From: Orrella marina
GTDB lineage: Bacteria; Pseudomonadota; Gammaproteobacteria; Burkholderiales; Burkholderiaceae_B
DNA: 64,000 nucleotides
Assembly: GCF_003058465.1 (NCBI RefSeq)
Contig: NZ_CP028901.1
Span: forward strand, 806,001 to 870,000
Reading direction: 5' to 3'
Shown here: positions 56,797-64,000 of the stretch, piece by piece
How positions within the stretch are numbered: position 1 is the first letter of the stretch
Layout of the letters: the number at the start of each line of letters is the position of its first letter
The notes under the pieces: model-generated
What the model was told of the DNA's origin: nothing
What the model saw: the letters and a program-made list of their open reading frames with translations, nothing else
Database searches by the model: none
Made by a program: the position numbers and the translations under genes

Positions 56797-57582
56797 ATGA
56801 ATGCACCAATGAATAACGTCGTACTGGAAGATGTACGCTCCATGGTTTCCGAGGCAGAGTGGCAGGCCCGCGTCGATCTGGCCGCGTGCTACCGTCTGAT
56901 GCCGATGTTTGGCATGAGTGACCTGGTCTACAACCATATCACCTTGCGTGTGCCGGGAGATGAGGAGCGAATCCTGATCAATCCGTTCGGATTCATGTAC
57001 GAAGAGGTCACTGCGTCGAGCCTCATCACCATCAATCTCGAGGGGGATGTGATTCTGAACCCGAACGAGGACTACGGTGTGAACCGGGCCGGGTACGTCA
57101 TTCACAGTGCGGTGCACGGCGCCCGTCACGATGTCGGTTGTGTGATTCACACACACTCCAGAGCAGGCATGGCAGTCTCTGCGCTCAAGTGTGGTTTGTT
57201 GCCACTGACCCAGACGGCCATGCGCTTTTGTGGGAGCATCACTTATCACGACTACGAAGGTCCGGCTGTCGATCTGGATGAGCGAGCACGCCTGGTGGCC
57301 GATCTGGGGCAGGGTGATGCCATGATCCTGCGTAACCACGGCTTGCTGGTCGCAGCACCCAATGTGGCCGAGGCATTCAACAAGATGTACTGGCTGGAAA
57401 TGGCCTGCAAGGCGCAGGTCGATGCCATGTCGTGCAACACGGAGCTGAACATGCCGGATCCGGCTGTCGTAGAGAAGACCGTGCATCTCTACAAGCCCGA
57501 GACCCGTCGTCCGTATGGTCTGATGGAGTGGCCCGCAATGCTGCGCATGCTCGACAGACGCGACAAGTCATACCGTGACTGA
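56797..57582 (+). CDS. Class II aldolase/adducin family protein
   Basis: A 261-residue zinc aldolase-like protein: YNHITLRVPG, VIHTHSRAG (two His ligands), ILRNHGLLVAAP (third His). Follows dctM by 92 bp with GAGAGGATG upstream. Likely acts on the compound imported by the TRAP system, after or before the amidohydrolase. Reaction unassigned. Confidence 0.9.
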   Translation: MNAPMNNVVLEDVRSMVSEAEWQARVDLAACYRLMPMFGMSDLVYNHITLRVPGDEERILINPFGFMYEEVTASSLITINLEGDVILNPNEDYGVNRAGYVIHSAVHGARHDVGCVIHTHSRAGMAVSALKCGLLPLTQTAMRFCGSITYHDYEGPAVDLDERARLVADLGQGDAMILRNHGLLVAAPNVAEAFNKMYWLEMACKAQVDAMSCNTELNMPDPAVVEKTVHLYKPETRRPYGLMEWPAMLRMLDRRDKSYRD

Positions 57583-58420
57583 AGCCAGTCAGACTGTTGA
57601 TTGCGTTCGTTTGCAATCTTCTCTCGACTCATGACTGACTGCTTGCAGACTGGGAGGCAACCATTGTGCTGTCTCACAATCTGCAAGCATCAAGACGGTA
57701 GTAATGCGCAGGGTAGTGCGATCAAACCCTGGCAAATTGTCTGGCAAGCTGTCTGACCAGCGACGCCCACATCACACCATCACACCGTCCGTGCAACTCC
57801 AGTCCGTGCGGCATCAGCACTAGCGTGAACCTGAAGCAGCGTGTATCGAGAAGAGGTCTCGACACTGTTTTCCGGGTCCGCCTGTTGCCTGGCGCAACTG
57901 AGATGGATGTGACTGGTGTGTGTCGTGGCTTTGGGCGAATGCCTGAACTGTTTGCGGTCTGGCGCTGGCCGAATGCAAACTCGATCTAGATCCACAATGG
58001 ATTGCCCTGTACCCCTGTACCCCTGTACCCAGGTTCCCTGAATCGCTACAGTCTCCTGATCCACTCAACCCCCACCGATGCCCTTCAGTTCCCCTGGGTT
58101 CGATTTGCTTCCCAGCGTTTCCCCGTACTTGTCTTGCTGCGTCCCGTCGAGTCAGCCCTGACAGCAGATGAAGGGCGAGATGCTTTTGTTCTGCACTTTT
58201 GTCTCGAACGCCTGGCATCGGGCAGTCAAGTTCGGCGATTCAACGTTTAGCGCCTAACCGTACACAGTACGCCGCACACCAAACCCCCTCACTGCACCCA
58301 CTGTGCTCACTGCACTCACTGAGCACTGGCTTCGGCTTGCTGTGCCGTACTGATAGACGGTATCCAGGTGCTCATTTCCATTTCACTTTTCAGTCTCTCT
58401 TTCATTCGAAAGGACGCGAC
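57583..58420. other. Intergenic, no gene supported
   Basis: 838 bp without a believable gene. Contains a tandem CTGTACCCC x3 (about 58008-58035). Pyrimidine-rich DNA precedes the ZIP gene. Confidence 0.5.
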
Positions 58421-59548
58421 ATGCCTGACGTATTCATCCCTTCTGGTCAAACCCGCTCCTGTCAGCCCGCTTCTACCGGTATTGAGCACCAAGCCGGTAC
58501 GCATCACACAGCTGCTGCAGCGCCGATGCGCCACGCCAGATTTCCATGGCTAAAGCTGCTGACAGGTCTTGCCATTGTCTTTGGTGGGCTGATGGTTGTG
58601 GTGTCTGAGCTGTTTGTCTGGGTCACATCGCCTGATCAGCAGTTTGCAAGATGGGCACTCGCTGGTGGCACAGTTGGTGTTGTCTTTACTGCACTCGGTG
58701 CCCTGTTTGCAGTGCTCGTCCTGCAGTGGGTGAGGGTGCGCGCGTCTGCTCAGGCATTAGACGAGCCAGACAGGTGGGAGCAGAATGTTTCCCAGGTTGA
58801 TTCGTACGGATCCAGGTTGCGTGGAGCCGTTCTGACCCATGAGAACATCGTTCTGAGCTTTGCGGCTGGCATGATGCTGTGCGCGGCGATGCTGTCGCTC
58901 CTGATGCCGGGTGTGGAAACAGCGATCAAACTGTATGGGGTCCGGTCAGGTGTCGGAATCGTCTGGGGTGGATTCTGTGTAGGACTGTTTCTGATCTGGG
59001 CGCTTTCAAAGATCGTGTCAGCCACGATCGGACAACACCGCGAACTGGCATCGCCCGCGACTTCCGGGTCAGGTAGTGAGCGTAATTCCCTGAGCGTTCG
59101 CGATCGGGTGAAGTTGTTTGTCACCGTGATTGCCTTGCATAACATTCCTGAAGGGATGGCGGTTGGTGCATCGCTGGCTCAAGGAGACCTTGCGATTGGC
59201 TTGCCAGTCGTGGCAGCGATTGCGATACAGAATCTGCCAGAGGGTGTTGCGGTCGCGCTGGCGCTGGTCTCGGCGGGCTCCTCCATGATCATGGCGGTCG
59301 TGATTGCGTGTGTGGGCGCCTTGCTTGAGCCTGTAGGCGCTGTGCTGGCTGTGGCGATCGTCGGCAATGCAACGTGGGCGATGTGGATCTATCCGGCTGC
59401 ACTCGCCTTTGCGGGGGCGGCCATGTTGTATGTCGTGACCTGTCAGGTGATTCCGGCAACACTGGCTGCCCGGGGTGGCCTGGCGGTGTGGATCGCGATG
59501 GGTCTGGGTGTCCTGGTGATGGTGGCTTTTGATTTCGCTCTGGGGTGA
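58421..59548 (+). CDS. ZIP-family metal transporter
   Basis: A 375-residue membrane protein. The two metal-site helices are FVTVIALHNIPEGMAVGAS and AIAIQNLPEGVAVALAL. A 45-residue extra N-terminus (SCQPASTG...HQAGTHHT) carries several His. ATG 58421 follows AAAGGA. Imports or exports zinc/iron-type divalent metals; direction not known. Confidence 0.9.
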   Translation: MPDVFIPSGQTRSCQPASTGIEHQAGTHHTAAAAPMRHARFPWLKLLTGLAIVFGGLMVVVSELFVWVTSPDQQFARWALAGGTVGVVFTALGALFAVLVLQWVRVRASAQALDEPDRWEQNVSQVDSYGSRLRGAVLTHENIVLSFAAGMMLCAAMLSLLMPGVETAIKLYGVRSGVGIVWGGFCVGLFLIWALSKIVSATIGQHRELASPATSGSGSERNSLSVRDRVKLFVTVIALHNIPEGMAVGASLAQGDLAIGLPVVAAIAIQNLPEGVAVALALVSAGSSMIMAVVIACVGALLEPVGAVLAVAIVGNATWAMWIYPAALAFAGAAMLYVVTCQVIPATLAARGGLAVWIAMGLGVLVMVAFDFALG

Positions 59549-60247
59549 GGGAACCGGGTCAGTGCACACTCAGGGCGGCTGTGGTTCGTATCAGTCGGCT
59601 GCAGGTGACCGGATGCTGGACGCTGCCCGAATCATTCGTTCTGTCTTTCAGAACAACTGGTCGGTATCCGGGAAACTCAGGAAAGCCTACCCCGCATTGT
59701 CGGACATTGTCGGATTCTGAACTAGCCAGTTCAGTGGTTCAAGTCATTCGTTCAGTCATGGACGATAAGTCGGTTGAGGGTCAGTCGCCATGATAAACAG
59801 GCTTCGATCAATCTCCTTGCGGGACCGAATGAGCGACGACTCCGCGGTGAATCCCTGGTGAGTCCGTAGCGATTTCGGGGTTGTATGTGCAGCGCCAGGC
59901 GGCGAACAGCGACACCTCTTCGAAGGTGTTGCCGTACTCAGGCACTGCTGCGACTCGGAGTGGTTCGATCGTGAGACTGGCGTTCGAATGAGATGACGTT
60001 CGGTGAAAACATCGAACCGGTCGTTGTGAGTCACGACGAACCCGTCTAAAGACGGCAAGGACCGGAAAACCTTTTGCGGCCTCGCGCAATGAGAACAAAT
60101 CAACGCTTATGGAACCCCCGGCTTTCGCCGTGGGGAGGTTTGTATTGCCGCGGCGCTTCAGGTGACTGCGTGCCGGGTGACCCCCGGATATTGCCTGAGT
60201 GCCGCGGTTGTCCGTGTTTGTAAGTGCTACTCAGCTTGGCAAGTGTG
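59549..60247. other. Intergenic, no gene supported
   Basis: About 700 bp. Two overlapping minus-strand open frames (59756-60103 and 59808-60098) look like chance or remnants. A bulged hairpin at 60115-60135 may be an IS end. Confidence 0.5.
60115..60135. repeat. Bulged hairpin, twin of 49419-49439
   Basis: CCCCCGGC-tttc-GCCG-T-GGGG, with the same unpaired T and TTT loop as the hairpin near 49.4 kb. Confidence 0.5.
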
Positions 60248-61561
60248 TCACTTGAAGCTCACGATGCCTGGATCATTGATGACGTCGGGGTTGAACTCCT
60301 TCTCGATCCACTCCAGCGAGTTTTTGCCCACCGGCGGCAGAACCAGGTTGCCCGGGATGATCATCATGTTGTCCAGCACTTTGAAGGGGTACTGATCACT
60401 GGCCTTTGTCACCCCAAAAAGCTGGGCTTCGACTGCCTGGCCGTCAGAGCGATCAATCACGACTTCGCGCCCGAAACCCTTGAACTTGATGTCGTGCATG
60501 GCTTTGGCCACCTGTTCTTTGGTTGGCCAGTTACCACCATTGTCGGCCATGGCTTTCTCGTAACCAGCCTTGAGACCATTCAGCGCCTGGGCCATGTGGT
60601 AGACCGAGTAGATCGGATAAGAACCGGTCTTTTCTCTGAACTTCTTCACAAAGGCCTGGTGGGCTGGATCATCCTTGGTTTCCGGATGCTGGAAGTAGTG
60701 ATCCCCCCGTGCGCCGATGATCACACCTTCAGGCAAGGAGTCACCCAGCCGCTCCAGGGAGCTCTCGCCCAGTGACAGCACGAACTGCGAGTTGTCAAAG
60801 AGTCTGCGCTGATTAGCCTGACGCACGAAGTTGTCCAGATCACCGCCCCATGAGGTGGTCAGAATCACATCCGGACGCAGTGCCTGCAGACGGCTGATTT
60901 CTGTCGAAAAGTCGGCTGCCCCGAACTTCGGGAACATTTCCGCCACGACTTTGACGTCCGGCCGAAAGCGCTTCAGACCAGCCAGAAAGAGGTCGCGCGA
61001 ATCACGTCCCCAGGCGTAATCCTGGTTCACGATCGCGATCGTCTTGAAATCCGGATTGACCTTGAGCAGGTAAAGCACCTGAGCCAGCATCTCGATGGTG
61101 GCATTGGCCTCGGTCCGAACCACGTACTGATAGTCCTTGCCTTCAAGCGCATTCTGGGTGCCGCAGTCCCACAGGATGTTGAGGACTTTGAGGTCTTCTG
61201 CCACTGGTGCCACGATGTTGCAGTGACCACTGGAGATGGATGCCAGCATCACATCGGTGCCATTGTCGACCAGACGACGGTATTCCGAGAGCAGCTTTTC
61301 GCCACCACCCCCTTCATCGATATAGGTCGGGACCACTTTGACTCCGCCAATTCCGCCCTGGGCATTGATCTCTTCGATCAGGATGTCAGCTCCGTCGCGA
61401 GCCGGAACGCCAAAGACCGATGCAGGCCCGGACAGGTAAGTGGTAATGCCGACCTTGAGTTCGTCAGGCTTGTCGGCCGCAAGCGCCACCGATGCAACCG
61501 ATGCGCCCGAGGCAGCCAGAACGGCTGCTCCGAGCAGTCTGGCCAGTTTCTGTTTCATCAT
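60248..61561 (-). CDS. Branched-chain-type ABC transporter substrate-binding protein
   Basis: A 437-residue periplasmic LivJ/LivK-type receptor with an Ala-rich signal peptide (LLGAAVLAASGASVASVALAA). Motifs VGITTYLSGPASVFGVP and EEINAQGGIGG. Start 61561 follows GAGGAGAC. Same strand as livGF upstream; it is the last gene of the uptake unit. Ligand unknown. Confidence 0.92.
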   Translation of the reverse strand: MMKQKLARLLGAAVLAASGASVASVALAADKPDELKVGITTYLSGPASVFGVPARDGADILIEEINAQGGIGGVKVVPTYIDEGGGGEKLLSEYRRLVDNGTDVMLASISSGHCNIVAPVAEDLKVLNILWDCGTQNALEGKDYQYVVRTEANATIEMLAQVLYLLKVNPDFKTIAIVNQDYAWGRDSRDLFLAGLKRFRPDVKVVAEMFPKFGAADFSTEISRLQALRPDVILTTSWGGDLDNFVRQANQRRLFDNSQFVLSLGESSLERLGDSLPEGVIIGARGDHYFQHPETKDDPAHQAFVKKFREKTGSYPIYSVYHMAQALNGLKAGYEKAMADNGGNWPTKEQVAKAMHDIKFKGFGREVVIDRSDGQAVEAQLFGVTKASDQYPFKVLDNMMIIPGNLVLPPVGKNSLEWIEKEFNPDVINDPGIVSFK

Positions 61562-61616
61562 AAGTGTCTCCTCGTTATTGTGCGTAAAGAACCAGCGGTT
61601 AAAAATACTGCAATGG

Positions 61617-61649
61617 CTTGACTGAGTGACTGAGTGACTGAGTGACTTT
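61617..61649. repeat. Tandem 8-bp repeat (ACTGAGTG)
   Basis: Unit GTGACTGA repeated about four times between the alcohol dehydrogenase and receptor genes. Confidence 0.8.
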
Positions 61650-61687
61650 ATTGGTGTGCTACTGACTGACTTCACTCGGGCCGAACC

Positions 61688-62812
61688 CTAAAACACAATC
61701 GCATCCCGAAGACTGCTACCGGAAGCCAGGTGATCGAATCCTTCGTTGATTTGATCCAGCGTGAAACTCTGTCCCATCATTCTGTCTACGGGCAGTCGAC
61801 CTTCCTTGTAAAGCTCGATGTAGCGGTTGATATCGATAGCAGGGACCCCTGAACCCAGATAACTGCCGCGGATTTCTCGCTCTTCACCCACAAGCTGGGA
61901 GAGCGAGAGCGAGAACCGGGATTGCGGATTGGGCAAACCTGAGGTAATGGTGGCCCCGCCTCTGCGCGTGAGGCGATACGCGGTCTCGAACGCCGGGACG
62001 GCGCCTGCCATGTCAAACCCGTAGTCCACCTGACCCCCGGCCTGATCAATCAGATCCTGATCGGTCTGCACGTTCTTTGGGTTGACGGTGTGGGTGGCAC
62101 CCAGTTGCCGGGCGAGTGCCAGTTTCTCATCGGACAAGTCGACGGCGACGACCCGTCTGGCACCTGCGCCGACGGCTGCTATGAGCGCACTCAGTCCGAC
62201 ACCACCGAGTCCGATGATCGCCGCTGTATCACCCAGACGGATACGGGCTCGGTTGATGACAGCACCCGCACCGGTCAGGACGGCACATCCAAAAAGCGCC
62301 GCTTCGCGATGCGTAAGTTCAACATTGATCTTGACGCACGAGCGACGTGACACCACAGCATGGTCTGCAAAGCAGGAGACCCCGGTGTGGTGATTCAAGT
62401 AGGTGTTGCCGATGTGCAATCGCCGATCGCCACCGAGCAAGGTGCCCTGGCTATTGGCGTAGGCACCGGGTTCACACAGGGCAGGGCGGGCCTGCATGCA
62501 AGGCTCGCACTGACCGCAACTAGGTACAAACACCATCACCACGTGGTCGCCAGGCTTTAAGTCATGCACACCGGGTCCGACCTCAACCACCTCACCCGAC
62601 GATTCGTGTCCGAGTACCATCGGCAGGGCTCTGGGGCGATCGCCATTGATGACGGACAGGTCGGAATGACACAGTCCGGCGGCTTTCATCTGCACCAGTA
62701 CTTCTCCGAATCCGGGACTGTCGAGCTCGACTTCAGTGATCTCGACCGGCCGGGATTGGGCGTAGGGCATGGGCAGTCCCATCTCCCGAACAATCGCCGC
62801 CTGAATACGCAT
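61688..62812 (-). CDS. Zinc-dependent alcohol dehydrogenase (MDR family)
   Basis: A 374-residue dehydrogenase: catalytic Cys/His in AAGLCHSDLS and GHESSGEVVEVG, structural zinc Cys in CGQCEPCMQARPALC, NAD motif GLGGVGLSALI. Complete, of the class I/III-like type. Sits between livF and the receptor, so may act on the imported compound. Confidence 0.93.
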   Translation of the reverse strand: MRIQAAIVREMGLPMPYAQSRPVEITEVELDSPGFGEVLVQMKAAGLCHSDLSVINGDRPRALPMVLGHESSGEVVEVGPGVHDLKPGDHVVMVFVPSCGQCEPCMQARPALCEPGAYANSQGTLLGGDRRLHIGNTYLNHHTGVSCFADHAVVSRRSCVKINVELTHREAALFGCAVLTGAGAVINRARIRLGDTAAIIGLGGVGLSALIAAVGAGARRVVAVDLSDEKLALARQLGATHTVNPKNVQTDQDLIDQAGGQVDYGFDMAGAVPAFETAYRLTRRGGATITSGLPNPQSRFSLSLSQLVGEEREIRGSYLGSGVPAIDINRYIELYKEGRLPVDRMMGQSFTLDQINEGFDHLASGSSLRDAIVF

Positions 62813-62900
62813 TGCTGATCTCCTTATTCTGATTTAATCCGGTGTCCTGCACTGCTGGCCCCGCATCGCTGGCCCTGCATTGCTGACCCTGCCAGACATT

Positions 62901-63560
62901 TCAGGTGTTCAATGTCAGTGATCCTCTTTCGATGGTCCAGATCTGGTCCGGAATACTCCCGAGAAGCTTGACGTTCGATTCAGTGATGACCACGCAGAGA
63001 TCGGGCTGTAGTTCCTTCAGGCGTCCGAGTGCCAGGGCATACTCCTGACTGAGCTTGGGTGCCAGGCCCTGAAACGGTTCGTCCAGCATCAACACGCGGG
63101 TACCAACCATGATGGCCCGGCCCAGTGCCACCATCTTGCCCTGACCACCTGAGAGCGCAGAACCTGATCTGGCGAGCATGGGTTCGATCTGCGGAACCAC
63201 CTTGAGCACGGTTTGCAGACGTTCGGTGATCTCTTGAGCGGACTGTCCTTGTACTTCGCATGGCAGTCGCAGGTTCTGCTCGACACTCATGGTCGGGAAG
63301 ATCACGCGGTCTTCGGGTGCGTAGCCGAAATTCAGTTCGGCTCGCACATGACCAGGCAGGTCGATGAGCTCCCTGTCATCAAACCGGATACTGCCCGAGC
63401 GGGCTTTGACCAGTCCCATGATCGAGCGCAAGAGGGTGGTTTTTCCGGCGCCATTGCGCCCGACAATGCCAATCGTGCGCGCGTCATCAAACTGTGCCGA
63501 GACGTCTCTGAGAATCCGGTTGGAGGCGAGGTCCACGTTGAGTTTTTCAATGGTCAGCAT
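62901..63560 (-). CDS. livF: Branched-chain-type ABC transporter ATPase LivF
   Basis: A 219-residue ATPase: P-loop GRNGAGKTT, signature LSGGQGKMVALGRAI, Walker B VLMLDEPFQGL. Starts 3 bp after the livG stop. Confidence 0.93.
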   Translation of the reverse strand: MLTIEKLNVDLASNRILRDVSAQFDDARTIGIVGRNGAGKTTLLRSIMGLVKARSGSIRFDDRELIDLPGHVRAELNFGYAPEDRVIFPTMSVEQNLRLPCEVQGQSAQEITERLQTVLKVVPQIEPMLARSGSALSGGQGKMVALGRAIMVGTRVLMLDEPFQGLAPKLSQEYALALGRLKELQPDLCVVITESNVKLLGSIPDQIWTIERGSLTLNT

Positions 63561-63563
63561 CGC

Positions 63564-64000
63564 TTACACCCCCAGCACGTCGCTTTTGATTTGCGGGTTC
63601 TCCAGCACTTCGTCTGGTGGGCCGTCCGCTGCGATCCGCCCGTCAATCCACGCAGCCACTCTGGATGCGTACTCAGCCACAATATCGACATCGTGTTCGA
63701 CGAACCAGCTGGTGACCTTTCTTTCCTCCAGGGCGTGCATGACGGTCTTCATGAGCGGGTGCTTTTCTTCGGAGGCTACGCCACTGGTGGGCTCATCCAT
63801 GATGAGCAACTTCGGACGCAGGGCAAGTGCCATGCCGACGTCCAGCAACTTGCGTTTGCCCTCAGGCAGGTCCGATGAGCGTTCCCGGCTGACGTCTGAA
63901 AGCCCGACCAGTTCGAGCGTGTCGTCGACGTCCTTGCGGTCAACCGTGCTCTCCAGACTGCGAAACCAGCTCAGTTCGGCATTGCGTCTGGCTGCGGCCA
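63564..64000 (-). CDS. livG: Branched-chain-type ABC transporter ATPase LivG (partial)
   Basis: The C-terminal 145 or so residues: signature LPEGKRKLLDVGMALALRP, Walker B LLIMDEPTSGVA, switch His FVEHDVDIVA. The N-terminal half with the P-loop lies beyond the window; the frame is open to base 64000. Confidence 0.92.
   Translation of the reverse strand, partial: AAARRNAELSWFRSLESTVDRKDVDDTLELVGLSDVSRERSSDLPEGKRKLLDVGMALALRPKLLIMDEPTSGVASEEKHPLMKTVMHALEERKVTSWFVEHDVDIVAEYASRVAAWIDGRIAADGPPDEVLENPQIKSDVLGV

Noticed and set aside
57820..58218. 132-codon minus-strand frame before the ZIP gene
   Set aside because: Low-complexity sequence over a tandem repeat, no ribosome site.
59756..60103. Two overlapping minus-strand frames that might be tnpB remnants
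   Set aside because: No TnpB motif (DED or zinc Cys pairs) can be recognised in either; only the nearby hairpin resembles an IS end.

Overview
The window reads as chromosome of a betaproteobacterium, probably Burkholderiales and possibly Alcaligenaceae. The protein styles, the TRAP and HAAT catabolic transporters, and a DUF1656/HlyD/OMF/FUSC efflux operon support this, but the taxon is inferred only. It opens inside purL, followed by guaB and guaA (purine and GMP synthesis).

From just past the guaA terminator (about 6.19 kb) to about 31.5 kb lies a decayed genomic island. It starts with a truncated guaA-type tyrosine integrase, a truncated antisense gene, an AlpA-like regulator and an internally deleted repA, all signs of an old integrative element. 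Its cargo is defence-like: an AbiTii-domain protein, a HEPN/Abi-like protein, an AAA ATPase plus DUF4276 pair, an undescribed operon of a helical-repeat protein (split by an in-frame amber codon) and a PD-(D/E)XK-like protein, a FitAB toxin-antitoxin pair, and a zeta-toxin-like kinase module cut by an IS21 element. A complete 9,648-bp Tn5053/Tn402-family mercury transposon (10242-19889) sits in the island. It has 25-bp terminal inverted repeats, a 5-bp ACTTT target duplication, tniABQR and merR-TP(C)ADE-urf2. It lies 71 bp before the start of a resident serine resolvase gene, as expected for a res-site hunter. A truncated IS110 marks the decayed right side.

From 31.5 kb the content is mostly chromosomal: LysE/Lrp, DUF2798, an Old Yellow Enzyme homologue, a four-gene aromatic-acid-type efflux operon (aaeXAB-like plus an outer-membrane factor), ArsC, IclR, and a LysR regulator diverging from an amidohydrolase/Rieske/ferredoxin-reductase/ferredoxin/dehydrogenase cluster that lacks a visible terminal oxygenase. 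At 49.4-52.5 kb is a second accessory patch. A Fic protein with an AbiEi-like N-terminus and three upstream TTTCAGACAAAA repeats lies between two fragments of a tyrosine recombinase, next to a broken adhesin/S-layer fragment. The right end carries an amidohydrolase, a TRAP transporter with a class II aldolase, a ZIP metal transporter, and a branched-chain-type ABC uptake operon (livGF, Zn alcohol dehydrogenase, binding protein) running off the window.

Intergenic regions carry many short tandem repeats of 8-12 bp. No tRNA, rRNA or CRISPR array was seen.
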